Origin: Paenibacillus rhizovicinus
GTDB taxonomy: Bacteria > Bacillota > Bacilli > Paenibacillales > Paenibacillaceae
DNA: 64,000 bases
Reading direction: 5' to 3'
Assembly (NCBI RefSeq): GCF_010365285.1
Contig: NZ_CP048286.1
Location: 6,808,001 to 6,872,000 of the forward strand
The notes under the pieces: generated by a model
The model's input: the letters and a program-made list of their open reading frames with translations, nothing else
Told to the model about the DNA's origin: nothing
Database searches by the model: none
Translations under genes and position numbers: made by a program
Shown: positions 1 through 8,533 of the stretch, piece after piece
How the letters are laid out: each line of letters begins with the position of its first letter
How positions within the stretch are numbered: the stretch's first letter is position 1

Positions 1-448
1 TGGCAGGATCCAAGGAACGAATATGCTGCGATAAGGGGAAACGCAGCACGTCCAGCCGCTGTTCTCCGCGAACTTCGGAATGGAAGCCGAATCGTCCGGA
101 CAGCCATGACTGAAACCGGGCACGAAGCACGCCGCCGGCATCTTCCGTTTCCCGAAGATAAGTGATGGCGCGCTGCAAATCTTGTTTCTCCGCGATTTCT
201 TGCGCTTCCGCGAGCAGCAATTCTTCTTTGCCGGCCAAGAAGCGAAGGATAGAACGATTGCCGCGGCCGCGCTTCGGCTCCCAGCTAAGCCATGCTTCCC
301 GCTGCATGCGCTGTAGGAGCAGCACCATGTTCCGATGCGTGCAATCCAGCGCTTCCGCGAGTTCCTGCGTGGTCGCTTCGATCGGATCGCGTTCCTGGGC
401 ATCCGGATACAGCGTGCGAAGCGCCAAATAATGACGACGTATTTTCAC
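1..448 (-). CDS. SgrR-like transcriptional regulator (N-terminal part, cut by window start)
   Basis: The minus strand from a GTG at 448 reads without a stop for 149 codons to the window edge. It begins with KIRRHYLALRTLYP and continues into a winged-helix-like segment containing TQELAEALDCTHRNMVLLL and WEPKRGRGNRS. This arrangement matches the N-terminal HTH of SgrR-type regulators, in which an ABC-transporter solute-binding-like domain follows. The segment ending in LRFPLSQHIRSLDPA fits the hinge into that second domain. A GGGAGTG ribosome binding site lies 6 nt before the GTG; another in-frame GTG nine bases upstream is less well placed. The ligand cannot be told because the binding domain is outside the window. 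The family assignment comes from recognised sequence style and was not searched. Confidence 0.72.
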   Translation of the reverse strand, partial: MKIRRHYLALRTLYPDAQERDPIEATTQELAEALDCTHRNMVLLLQRMQREAWLSWEPKRGRGNRSILRFLAGKEELLLAEAQEIAEKQDLQRAITYLRETEDAGGVLRARFQSWLSGRFGFHSEVRGEQRLDVLRFPLSQHIRSLDPA

Positions 449-601
449 TGCTCTCACTCCCGGCGCGCCGCCTCATATCGTGTCATGAAAATATGAAATG
501 ACGCGGAAATAACTTTCACTTTTTGTTCTTATTTTATCGGCTACAATAAATGGAAGCAAGTTATTCTCGCCGCACGGTGGCGTACTACGAGGAGTGAGAC
601 G

Positions 602-2149
602 ATGAGAAATCCAGCGCCATGGCAGCGGAGGTATGAGAATATCGCTTTGCTGTCGCTGCTGTTTGGAATCGTCAGCCAGTATTTATTCGTTTGGAACGGG
701 TTTAACGTGAACGTCCCGCTGTTCATTATCGCCTGTTACGGCTTATTCTTTTATGCGGTCAAGGGCAGAATCGGAGGCTTCGATCAATGGCGCGGCCAAA
801 CCAGGTCGGGCTGGCTGTTGACCCTGCCGATCGTGTTGTTGTCATTGACGTTCGCGATTTACGCCAATGCGCTGTTTCACGGCTTGAATGTCGTTCTTCT
901 TCCGGCGCTGGCGGCGGCGCAGTCGGTGCTGTTGACGCGGAGCAGCGCCAAGCCTTGGTTTCGCGCCGGATTTTATACCGATGTGCTGTACTTTAGTCTG
1001 ATCAAGCCGTTTGCTTATCTCGGCGTCCCATTCGGCCTGCTGGCCGGCCGGCTGCTTCCGCAAAATAGCGAAGATGCGAATCCCGCGGCAGGAAAGCTGC
1101 GCCGGATATCGTTCGGCTTGCTGCTGGCGGCGCCGCTGCTCGGACTCGTCATCGGGCTGCTCGCTTCCGCCGACCGGATCTTCAATTCGCTGCTCTGGCG
1201 GATTCCTCGCTTGTTGTTTCATTGGGATATATTCGACGGCTTTATCCGGATCTTCGTCGGCGCGTTCATCGCCTGTTACGCGTTCTGTTACTTGTGGGCG
1301 CTGCTGTTCAACCGCAGCGGAGATCGTCGGGGGGCCGGGGAGAACGGCGAATGGAACGGTCTTTCCTTGCAAAATTATGAAACGAAGCGCGAGCCGTTTG
1401 CATTCGATCCGCTGACGGCTTGTACCTTGCTGATCAGCATCAATCTGGTTTACGTCGTATTCGCAGTCATTCAATTCTCGTATTTGTTCGGCGCCGCGAA
1501 AGGGTTCATGCCAACCGACGTCGCTTATGCGGAATACGCCAGGCAAGGGTTCGCGCAGCTGATCGTCGTATCGCTCATCAATTTGATCCTGCTATTATGC
1601 GGCCTGCATCTCGTCAAACGAGGAGATCGGACAGGGGAACTGGCGCGTAAACTATCGCTCAGCCTGCTCGTCGGCTGCACGGTGGTGATGCTGGTCTCCG
1701 CTTTCAGCCGGTTATCGTTATACGAGGAAGTTTATGGCTACACGCAGACAAGATTGCTAGTGCACGGGTTTATGATATTCTTGTGCTTCATTCTGGCGGC
1801 GTCGTTGATTCGGATCTGGCGGGAGCATTTCTCGCTGGCGAAAACCTATATCGCGCTTGGCATAACGGCATATCTGGCGATGAATTTCGCGAATTTGGAT
1901 GCGATCATCGCGGACCGTAACTGTGATCGGTATAACAAGAACGGCGAGATGGATACCGCATATCTAGGAACGCTATCCGCGGACGCGCTGCCTGCGCTGC
2001 TGAAGCTGCAAGCCGTTCATCCGGACGACATCGAAGGGCTAGGCGCAGCGATTGCGGACATTCGTCTCCGCTCGGCAAGCGACGGCGGCTGGCCGAGCTG
2101 GAACCTGTCTAAATCAAGAGCTGCGAGAGATACCGAGCAAGATGATTAA
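602..2149 (+). CDS. DUF4173-family integral membrane protein
   Basis: A 515-residue protein with roughly a dozen hydrophobic segments, starting at an ATG preceded by GAGGAGTGAGACG. The order of segments, the loop beginning near residue 150 (SEDANPAAGKLRR) and the conserved-looking stretch around residues 420-445 (ALGITAYLAMNFANLDAIIA, followed by DRNCDRY) agree with the DUF4173 (formerly DUF4153-related) membrane proteins common in Paenibacillus. The C-terminal 80 residues are soluble, with an alanine- and leucine-rich stretch (TAYLGTLSADALPALLKLQ). No catalytic motif is visible and the function is unknown. It is divergent from the SgrR-like gene, and the 153-bp gap between them should hold both promoters. 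Nothing suggests transfer or decay. Confidence 0.8.
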   Translation: MRNPAPWQRRYENIALLSLLFGIVSQYLFVWNGFNVNVPLFIIACYGLFFYAVKGRIGGFDQWRGQTRSGWLLTLPIVLLSLTFAIYANALFHGLNVVLLPALAAAQSVLLTRSSAKPWFRAGFYTDVLYFSLIKPFAYLGVPFGLLAGRLLPQNSEDANPAAGKLRRISFGLLLAAPLLGLVIGLLASADRIFNSLLWRIPRLLFHWDIFDGFIRIFVGAFIACYAFCYLWALLFNRSGDRRGAGENGEWNGLSLQNYETKREPFAFDPLTACTLLISINLVYVVFAVIQFSYLFGAAKGFMPTDVAYAEYARQGFAQLIVVSLINLILLLCGLHLVKRGDRTGELARKLSLSLLVGCTVVMLVSAFSRLSLYEEVYGYTQTRLLVHGFMIFLCFILAASLIRIWREHFSLAKTYIALGITAYLAMNFANLDAIIADRNCDRYNKNGEMDTAYLGTLSADALPALLKLQAVHPDDIEGLGAAIADIRLRSASDGGWPSWNLSKSRAARDTEQDD

Positions 2150-2194
2150 TCGCATTAAATAATAGTATAATTTCAATTCTCGTATTTCGGCCTC

Positions 2195-2224
2195 TTGACT
2201 TTCACGCTTCATTTGAGGTATTTT
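2195..2224 (+). promoter_or_regulatory. Candidate sigma-A promoter of the proS leader
   Basis: TTGACT (2195-2200) and TATTTT (2219-2224) are separated by 18 bp and sit just upstream of the T-box leader. The -10 match is imperfect, so this is a position-supported guess. Confidence 0.4.
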
Positions 2225-2239
2225 TAGAACCAATCATTA

Positions 2240-2496
2240 TCGAATGACCGTGATCAAGGACATGCCGTTTAGCACGCGCCGCGTACAGAGAGGAAGCCCC
2301 GCTGAGAAGCTTCCCGCAGCCGCTAATACGCCCCGCCTTGTAGTCGCTGCAAGGAATTCCGAGTATTTGCAGCCGGGAGATCCCCGTTATCCCAACCAGA
2401 GCGCCGATCGGCGGACCTTGTCCGCGATCCGGCTGAATTTGGGGTGGTACCACGAGCACGCACTCGTCCCTTAACCGGGGACGGGTGCGTGTTTTT
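2240..2496 (+). promoter_or_regulatory. T-box riboswitch leader controlling proS
   Basis: The leader contains the T-box core GGGTGGTACCACG (2442-2454), followed immediately by an intrinsic terminator. The terminator arms are 2457-2470 and 2478-2491 and pair over 14 positions with one mismatch; five Ts follow. T-box leaders sense the charging of one tRNA: uncharged tRNA stabilises the antiterminator and lets transcription continue into the synthetase gene. The position directly before proS implies tRNA-Pro. I could not assign the specifier codon with certainty by eye. The 5' boundary is approximate. Confidence 0.9.
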
Positions 2497-2522
2497 GGTT
2501 TAGACCTAAGGAGGAGAAGGAT

Positions 2523-4259
2523 ATGCGACAACAAACCGCTTTCATCCCAACCATGCGGGAGATGCCGGCCGACGCGGAAGCCGTCAGTCATCAGCTGCTC
2601 GTGAAAGGAGGATTCATCCGCCAGCTCTCCGCAGGCGTCTATTCCTTCCTGCCGCTCGGACGGCGCGTGCTGCGTAACGTCGAGCGAATCGTCCGCGAGG
2701 AAATGGAACGGACGGGTGCGCAAGAAGTGCTTCTGCCGGCGATGCAGCCTGCCGATCTGTGGCGGGAGTCGGGCAGATACGATGTGTATGGACCGGAGCT
2801 AGTTCGCCTGCGCGACCGCGGCGACCGGGAAATCGTGCTTGGACCTACGCACGAAGAGGTCATTACCCAGCTTGTCGGACAAGAAATTTCGACGTACCGG
2901 AAGCTTCCGGTCACGCTGTTTCAAATCCAGACGAAGTTCCGCGACGAGCGCCGGCCGCGTTTCGGCCTGCTGCGCTGCCGGGAATTCGTCATGAAAGACG
3001 CGTACTCCTTCGCTGCCGACTGGGAGAGCCTTGATGCCGCGTATCGCGCCATGTACGATGCGTATCATCGAATATTCGCTCGCTGCGGATTGGCGTTTCG
3101 GGCGGTAGAAGCCGATGCCGGGGCTATCGGAGGCGAGGGAGGCACGCATGAATTCATGGCGATCGCCGCCTCCGGCGAAGACGATGTCGTTACTTGCAGC
3201 CATTGCGATTATGCGGCCAATATGGAGAAAGCCGTCGGACGCGGAACGAATGCAAGCTTAAAGGCGAGCGCTGACAAGGCCGATGCGGCTGAATCCGTGC
3301 CGGACGCGGAGAAATTCCATACGCCGAATCTTCGCAGCATTGAAGATTTGGTTGCTGGGCTAGGCATCGGCGGTAATGAACTCATCAAGACGCTGATCTA
3401 TATGGCGGACGGCAGCCCTGTCGCCGTGCTTGTCCGCGGCGATCGTTCGCTGAACGAGACGAAAGTGAAGAATGCGCTGAATGCCGTAGAGCTCGAACTG
3501 GCGGACAGCGAGACCGTGCTTGAAATCACGGGGGCAGCCACCGGTTTTGCCGGTCCGGTCAGCCTGCGAATTCCGCTGCTTGTCGACCTGGAAGTCGCCG
3601 CGATGCGGAGCGGCGTTGCCGGTGCGAATGAAACGGACTTCCATGTGCGGCATGTTGTGCCAGGCCGGGATTTCACGCTGGAGAAGGCTGGCGATTACCG
3701 CAATGCCGAGGAGGGCGAAGCTTGCCCGAATTGCGAAGCGGGATCGCTGCGAGTGATTCGCGGCATCGAAATCGGCCATGTGTTCAAGCTCGGGACGAAA
3801 TACAGCGAGAAGCTGAATGCCAGGTTTACGGACGCCGCCGGCGTAAGCCATCCTTTCATCATGGGCTGTTACGGCATCGGCGTCACGCGTTTGCTGTCTG
3901 CCGTCATCGAGCAGCGCCATGACGAGAACGGCATGCTGTGGCCAGCCGAGCTTGCGCCTTTTCAAGTGCATATCATACCGGTTTCGCATCAGGACGAAGC
4001 TCAGATGGAGGCGGCGAACGAGCTGTACGAACAGCTTCGCGAGGGCGGCATTGAAGCGCTGCTCGACGACCGGGGCGAGCGGCTTGGCGTGAAGCTGAAG
4101 GACGCCGATCTCATTGGCATTCCGATCCGAATCGTAATCGGCAAAGGAATTGCCGAAGGTCAGGTCGAATGGAAAGAGAGGGGAAGCGGTGAGCCTGCCG
4201 TTAGAATGGCGTTGGCTGATGCTGGTGAAGCTGTCCGTAATAAGCTGAAGAATCGTTAA
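2523..4259 (+). CDS. proS: Prolyl-tRNA synthetase
   Basis: This class II aminoacyl-tRNA synthetase charges tRNA-Pro with proline in the cytoplasm. The 578-residue length is that of the bacterial-type enzyme with an inserted editing domain. Motif 1 lies in the first 70 residues, motif 2 near residues 138-162 (FRDERRPRFGLLRCREF), the YbaK-like editing insertion roughly at residues 230-400, motif 3 near residue 450 (CYGIGVTRLL), and the anticodon-binding domain closes the protein (PFQVHIIPVSH). The start is fixed by AAGGAGGAGAAGGAT before the ATG. It sits behind a T-box leader and is followed 17 bp later by a GyrI-like gene, probably in the same transcript, which ends at the hairpin near 4782-4812. 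Confidence 0.97.
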   Translation: MRQQTAFIPTMREMPADAEAVSHQLLVKGGFIRQLSAGVYSFLPLGRRVLRNVERIVREEMERTGAQEVLLPAMQPADLWRESGRYDVYGPELVRLRDRGDREIVLGPTHEEVITQLVGQEISTYRKLPVTLFQIQTKFRDERRPRFGLLRCREFVMKDAYSFAADWESLDAAYRAMYDAYHRIFARCGLAFRAVEADAGAIGGEGGTHEFMAIAASGEDDVVTCSHCDYAANMEKAVGRGTNASLKASADKADAAESVPDAEKFHTPNLRSIEDLVAGLGIGGNELIKTLIYMADGSPVAVLVRGDRSLNETKVKNALNAVELELADSETVLEITGAATGFAGPVSLRIPLLVDLEVAAMRSGVAGANETDFHVRHVVPGRDFTLEKAGDYRNAEEGEACPNCEAGSLRVIRGIEIGHVFKLGTKYSEKLNARFTDAAGVSHPFIMGCYGIGVTRLLSAVIEQRHDENGMLWPAELAPFQVHIIPVSHQDEAQMEAANELYEQLREGGIEALLDDRGERLGVKLKDADLIGIPIRIVIGKGIAEGQVEWKERGSGEPAVRMALADAGEAVRNKLKNR

Positions 4260-4276
4260 ACGAAGGAGACGATCCA

Positions 4277-4735
4277 ATGAGTCTGCAATGGCGAACGGTT
4301 GATAAGCCCTACAGTATTACGCTGCATGGCGTATCGAGACAGCATCGTCCCGGCCAGCCTTACGGGGATTTGATCATGGAGCTGCTCGGCCATGTGTGGA
4401 CGGAAGTGCGCGGGCAGTCACTCCCGAATCGCGGACTTAACTATGTGATTTACGAACAAGACGGTTCGGTCTTCGGCGGCGTGGAGCTGGAGATTCCGCC
4501 GCAAAGTGATGCCGGTGCCGTTCCGAATTTGACGATGAAGACATGGACGTTGAACGAATATGCGTACTGCGTTCACCGCGGGCCATACAGCGGTCTGGGG
4601 CGCACGAATGCCGAGCTTCGCAAAGCCGTTGCCGCATCCGGACGGGCGTGCGGCTCGCCGCTCATCGAAGTTTACGGCCACTGGAAGGAAGACGAGTCGC
4701 AGCTGGAAACCGAGATTTATTGTTCGCTGGACTGA
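4277..4735 (+). CDS. GyrI-like / AraC-effector-binding domain protein
   Basis: A free-standing 152-residue ligand-binding-type domain with no DNA-binding region. Features of the GyrI-like (small-molecule-binding) fold include the central HRGPYSGL segment after a beta strand and the terminal acidic-aromatic strand ETEIYCSL. Members bind hydrophobic or cationic small molecules, and some hydrolyse cyclopropanoid toxins; the ligand here is unknown. The gene starts 17 bp after proS with its own AAGGAGACGATCC ribosome binding site, so co-transcription with proS is likely. The link to tRNA charging is not obvious and may be incidental. Confidence 0.78.
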   Translation: MSLQWRTVDKPYSITLHGVSRQHRPGQPYGDLIMELLGHVWTEVRGQSLPNRGLNYVIYEQDGSVFGGVELEIPPQSDAGAVPNLTMKTWTLNEYAYCVHRGPYSGLGRTNAELRKAVAASGRACGSPLIEVYGHWKEDESQLETEIYCSLD

Positions 4736-4781
4736 AGCCGGAATGGCCGAACCACAATCTGAATACTTGCAAGTCAGCGCG

Positions 4782-4812
4782 AATAGCCCGGTCTACTTGA
4801 TCCAGGGCTATT
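4782..4812 (+). terminator. Probable terminator of the proS operon
   Basis: AATAGCCC (4782-4789) pairs perfectly with GGGCTATT (4805-4812), and a short T stretch follows. It lies about 45 bp after the GyrI-like stop codon. Confidence 0.6.
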
Positions 4813-4974
4813 TTGCGATCATGGAAGCAAACTAGCATGACGATGCACGGCGACCAATTGAGAGAACTTCTGTCATTTCGCAACCGGAAACCTGAACCTG
4901 AATCTGCTGACGGTCAGTTAGAGTCTACTCGAAGCCGAACAGGCCATAGGACGAATTTCTTTAGGAGGAACATC

Positions 4975-5334
4975 ATGTATACCATTAACGAAGTCGCGGA
5001 ATTATGTGAGATGTCGGTTCATACGATCCGCTATTACGATAAAGAAGGCCTGCTTCCCTTCATCACGCGCAACAAGTCAGGCAACCGGGAGTTCTCGGCG
5101 AATAGCCTGGAGCTGATTCGCCTGATTTGCTGTTTGAAGAATACGGGCATGCCGATCAAAGAGATCAAGCGGTACATCGATCTCCTCATGGAAGGAGAGC
5201 AGACGTCCGAGATGCGAAGGAGCATGATGGTCGATCATCGGAAGGAAGTGGCCAGGCAGTTCAACGATTTGAAGAAAAACCTGAATCTGATCGATCTGAA
5301 AATCAGCCATTACGACCGTAAAATTCCGATTTGA
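4975..5334 (+). CDS. MerR-family transcriptional regulator
   Basis: A 119-residue regulator starting at an ATG preceded by AGGAGGAACATC; the longer open frame upstream has no ribosome binding site. The N-terminal winged helix (YTINEVAELCEMSVHTIRYYDKEGLLP) is typical of MerR, followed by the wing (RNKSGNREFS) and a C-terminal coiled coil for dimerisation. There is no metal-binding cysteine loop, and only two cysteines lie outside the HTH, in ICC. Such regulators usually control a neighbouring oxidoreductase gene. A promoter with MerR geometry begins in its stop codon and leads into the SDR gene, so the SDR is the likely target. Confidence 0.92.
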   Translation: MYTINEVAELCEMSVHTIRYYDKEGLLPFITRNKSGNREFSANSLELIRLICCLKNTGMPIKEIKRYIDLLMEGEQTSEMRRSMMVDHRKEVARQFNDLKKNLNLIDLKISHYDRKIPI

Positions 5335-5362
5335 CTTCGAGTCATCTCGAAGTGGTACATTA
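5332..5362 (+). promoter_or_regulatory. MerR-type promoter with 19-bp spacer and palindromic operator
   Basis: TTGACT (5332-5337) and TACATT (5357-5362) are separated by exactly 19 bp, the overlong spacing characteristic of MerR-activated promoters. The perfect dyad ACTTCGAG (5335-5342) / CTCGAAGT (5347-5354) is centred in the spacer. The -35 box overlaps the merR-like stop codon, so the regulator gene and its target promoter are nested. Confidence 0.82.
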
Positions 5363-5417
5363 TTTTGGCGACCTGCGAATCGAGTCAGGTGACACCATAA
5401 CCCAAAGGAGCGTTATC

Positions 5418-6182
5418 ATGACACAACAACCGAAACTAGCACTAATCACCGGAGGCAGCCGCGGTTTGGGAAGGAATGCTGCCCTTGCTCTGGCCAACAA
5501 AGGCAGCGATGTCATCGTCACTTACCATAGCCAGCAGGAACAGGCCGAAACGCTCGTGCAAGAGGTACGGGCCCTGGGCAGGAAAGCGGCGGCGATTCAG
5601 CTGGATGCCGGACTCACGGCTTCGTTCGACGGTTTCAAGGACGAGCTTTTGCAGGTGCTGAGAGATACGTGGCAGCGCGAACAGATCGATTTTCTTATTA
5701 ACAATGCGGGTTTTGGACTCTACGCATCCATCGCGGACACGACCGAAGCCCAATTCGACGAACTGATGAACGTGCACGTGAAAGGCGTGTTCTTCTTGAC
5801 GCAGAAACTGATGCCGCTTCTGGCGGATCAAGGCGCGATCATTAATGTGTCATCGGGCTTGACGCGCTTCACGATTGCCGGCAGCGCTGCTTATGCCGCG
5901 ATGAAAGGCGCCGTCGAAGTGCTGACGAAATATATGGCGAAGGAGCTGGGCGCCAGAGGCATTCGCGTGAACACGATTGCTCCGGGGGCGATCGCGACCG
6001 ATTTCGGCGGCGGCAGGCTCCGAGGCAGCCAAGAGATGCAAGCGTTCATAAGCGGCCAGACCGCGCTGGGCAGAACAGGGGAAGCCGACGATATCGGCGG
6101 CGTCATCGCGTCGCTATGCTCGTCCGAGATGGGCTGGGTCAATGCGCAGCGAGTCGAGGCGTCGGGCGGCATGTTTCTGTAA
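5418..6182 (+). CDS. Short-chain dehydrogenase/reductase (SDR)
   Basis: A 254-residue classical SDR that should catalyse NAD(P)-dependent reduction or oxidation of a small alcohol or carbonyl. Visible motifs are the cofactor loop TGGSRGLG (residues 11-18), NNAG, the catalytic Ser in the strand IINVSS and the Y-x3-K pair in AYAAMKGA, then NTIAPGAI. The start is the ATG after AAAGGAGCGTTATC; the longer upstream frame would run through the promoter. It lies 83 bp after the MerR regulator and behind the MerR-type promoter, so expression is probably induced by the effector of that regulator. The substrate cannot be inferred. Confidence 0.93.
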   Translation: MTQQPKLALITGGSRGLGRNAALALANKGSDVIVTYHSQQEQAETLVQEVRALGRKAAAIQLDAGLTASFDGFKDELLQVLRDTWQREQIDFLINNAGFGLYASIADTTEAQFDELMNVHVKGVFFLTQKLMPLLADQGAIINVSSGLTRFTIAGSAAYAAMKGAVEVLTKYMAKELGARGIRVNTIAPGAIATDFGGGRLRGSQEMQAFISGQTALGRTGEADDIGGVIASLCSSEMGWVNAQRVEASGGMFL

Positions 6183-6243
6183 ATCTTGCCTGAATGAATG
6201 TTAATCTGATCCAACGATAAACGCATATGCTCGAATGGAGGGG

Positions 6244-6261
6244 GGCTGCCGGCAGGCAGCC
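6244..6261 (+). terminator. Weak hairpin after the SDR gene
   Basis: GGCTGCC (6244-6250) and GGCAGCC (6255-6261) form a perfect 7-bp stem with a GGCA loop, followed by TTATT and no real T run. Confidence 0.35.
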
Positions 6262-6467
6262 TTATTCGCGTTCGTTCGTATGACGAGCAGCGGGAAGACG
6301 GTTGTCATGCCGCCCAATCCGCCGCGGACGAAGAAGAATCGGAAAGCTGCTACTTTTAAATCTATTGGAACGGATCGAGCAACCATTTTCGGCCATGATG
6401 CGTCTAATTGTTGAATCACCCAAATTTTGGAACGAATGTAAGCATTCATACGTTGGGAGGCGTACTC

Positions 6468-6882
6468 ATGGGACCAATGGCAGCGAAGCGATCGCCACGC
6501 TTCTGCCGCAACAGGTGCCCAACATCGGCAGCGTCGTTTCCTTTACGGCCGGAACGGCTATCGATACGAATGGCTCGGCTTGGCAATGGACGTTCGAAGA
6601 CGGGAAATTTCTTCGGAGCGGCGTGCAGCAGCTGCCGTTAGGTCAGGCGGCTTCAATAGCCTTTGGCAGCGGTACGATTTATGCATGCATGCCCGACGGA
6701 AAAATTTATTCGACAGGCGCCAATAACTTCGGGCAGACGGGCCAAGGCCGATTGGACGTAGACTTGAAGGAATGTACGCAAGGAACAGCTTGCTTGTGCC
6801 GTTGCGATTCATTTCCGAAACGCTTGGCGCGAAGGTCGCATGGGACGCAGCGAATTATTCGGTCGGGATCGAGATGCCGTAA
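6468..6882 (+). pseudogene. Remnant of an RCC1-repeat / copper amine oxidase N-domain surface protein
   Basis: Three fragments of one protein type lie in three successive frames. A start-like ATG at 6468 with GGGAGGCGTACTC before it is in frame 3. Frame 2 (about 6480-6770) encodes RCC1-like beta-propeller sequence (SVVSFTAGTAIDTNGSAWQW, then IYSTGANNFGQTGQG). Frame 1 (about 6781-6882) encodes the end of a copper-amine-oxidase N-terminal-like domain (LLVPLRFISETLGAKVAWD) ending at a TAA. Intact members in Paenibacillus are secreted, several hundred residues long, with several RCC1 repeats before the stalk domain. Large internal deletions plus frame changes explain the layout. Confidence 0.75.
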
Positions 6883-6984
6883 TGTCGGCGGCGTCATATG
6901 CCGATAAAATAGTACGATATCCAACTGAGGCAGGCTCGGCTGTTTCGGCTGCATCATACACGACATCCTACGAAGGGGAATAAT

Positions 6985-7369
6985 ATGATTTCTTATCCGA
7001 TCGTCTGCAGTACGGAGAATGACGTTCATTATATCGAAGAGCAAATCGTTGCCTATAACGAAACGAATGTCGCATTTGAACGGAACGATTATCGCGGGCA
7101 TTAATTGCATCGATTATGCATGGAAATGCCTATTTATTGATGCGTTGTGGGTCAAAGAAGAGTATCGCCGAAGCGGACTTGGGTCAAAGTTGTTAGCAGA
7201 TATCGAGCGGACGGCCCGCAAGCATGGGATCTGCTTGATTCATTTGGAGACATTCGATTTTCAGGCTTTAGACTTTTATCTCAAACATGGCTACGAAGTG
7301 TTTGGCGTACTGGACAATTGCCCGAAGGACCACAAGCGATACTGTTTAAAGAAAACGATACAGGCATGA
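6985..7369 (+). pseudogene. GNAT acetyltransferase disrupted by an internal deletion
   Basis: The reading frame from the ATG at 6985 (good AAGGGGAATAAT upstream) gives MISYPIVCSTENDVHYIEEQ and stops at a TAA in the early 7100s. The rest of a GNAT domain continues in another frame to 7369, with the acetyl-CoA loop neighbourhood EEYRRSGLGSKLL and the C-terminal signature LETFDFQALDFYLKHGYEVF. Between the parts roughly 20 residues expected from related GNATs are missing, which shifts the frame. The C-terminal part could in principle be translated alone but would lack its first strands. Most likely inactive. Confidence 0.75.
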
Positions 7370-7403
7370 GAACTCCATTGAGGTCAGGTGGCTTGGTCAT
7401 CTT

Positions 7404-8114
7404 ATGAAGAATCAGCTGTTAGCTTTCAAATGTCCGGCTTGCAAGAGCATTCATGATTTTGATGCCGGGGAACTGAAAGAAGTAAGCGGGGTTGAAATAC
7501 AAGGCGTGGATTGGCAAATCCAGTGGTCGGACTTCGGGGAAGAAGTTCCCGATCTCAACGAGCGAATATGGGCGCGGTCCTCGGTTATACCCGAAGCGGG
7601 AACCTATCGGACGGTAATGGTAACGCATCCGTTCCATCTGTCCGTTGGCGAGCGAATATGGACGCTGTTTCAGCCTCCGCTGTCTTTCTTTAATGGCTGG
7701 GATGACTACCCGGAAGAGATCAATGACTCCGCTATGGTGAACATTTGCTTTGAACGAATTCTGGCTCAGGATGAAAAAGCTGCCTGGATCGTCGTCCAAA
7801 TCGAAAATGTTGTATTGGTAAGCGAAGCGGATCAAGTGCTGCAGCGACAAGAAAGCGACGCGACTACGGCAAATTTCGATGTATTTAGTCATACGCAACT
7901 ATACGAGTCCGCTGAATGGCTCTATATCGTCTCCAGTTCGGAAGGCGACATTGGTTGTTGGGGCTTATTGAAGAAACAGGCCGATCACTACAAGTTGATC
8001 TTGGATGGGTATTGGGATTTTCATCGGAATACGGTTAATTGCATGCATATACGGATGGATGAACATGCGATCCAAGCACTTATGCAGCGCGTGCAACAGC
8101 AGAATGATGGATAA
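7404..8114 (+). CDS. Hypothetical protein with N-terminal CxxC
   Basis: I do not recognise this 236-residue protein. It begins with FKCPACKS, a CxxC knuckle near residues 10-13 that could bind zinc with a second pair absent here, and continues as a mostly soluble aromatic-rich domain (PFHLSVGERIWTLFQPPL, WDDYPEEI). There is no signal peptide, membrane segment or repeat. Codon use is ordinary for the window. The ribosome binding site is weak (GAGGTCAGGTGG well upstream). It follows the broken GNAT gene by 34 bp, which may once have been an operon partner. Confidence 0.65.
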   Translation: MKNQLLAFKCPACKSIHDFDAGELKEVSGVEIQGVDWQIQWSDFGEEVPDLNERIWARSSVIPEAGTYRTVMVTHPFHLSVGERIWTLFQPPLSFFNGWDDYPEEINDSAMVNICFERILAQDEKAAWIVVQIENVVLVSEADQVLQRQESDATTANFDVFSHTQLYESAEWLYIVSSSEGDIGCWGLLKKQADHYKLILDGYWDFHRNTVNCMHIRMDEHAIQALMQRVQQQNDG

Positions 8115-8202
8115 GTCATGTAAGGTAGGTTTCCAACCTCGACAAGCAGCGAGCTTATAGGGGCAGGAGGCAGCTAAAGAGGCAGCTAGGGGCTGCTAAG
8201 GA

Positions 8203-8401
8203 GGCTAACGAATCGTAGCGTTCTTATTCGATTGAATTGGGATCTAAAATTAATCTAACGAATCTCAACGACCTTATGCGAAACAAAACACGAGAAAATA
8301 GGCAAAATAGCGAGGTATCGCTAGCAATAGCGTTCGTGAGATTCGTTAGAGAAACGAAATGCCGTATTTTGGCCGAATAAGGCTTATTCGATTCGTTGGC
8401 C
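8203..8401. repeat. MITE-like nested inverted repeat
   Basis: This non-coding stretch of about 200 bp has outer arms 8203-8215 and 8389-8401 (13 bp, one mismatch; left arm GGCTAACGAATCG). Inner arms 8255-8266 and 8338-8349 form a perfect 12-bp match (CTAACGAATCTC), and a small stem 8308-8313/8318-8323 lies inside. The motif AACGAATC thus recurs in both orientations. No ORF is supported. The layout fits a miniature transposable element or a REP-like intergenic unit. The remaining parts of the 8115-8636 gap show only a terminator-like hairpin. Confidence 0.6.
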
Positions 8402-8533
8402 AGCTGCTGGCGCTGGAGCGCATTGGATCGGAGAGCTTAACGTAGGGCAAGAACAGCTTGCTTAGCGATGCGCTGGCTGCGAGTGTCTGAACTTGCGGTC
8501 CGGCCGTTTCGCGGTACAAGTATAAGGTAAAGG

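Noticed and set aside
2244..2474. 76-codon plus-strand frame upstream of proS
   Set aside because: It coincides with the T-box leader RNA, whose structure explains the sequence.
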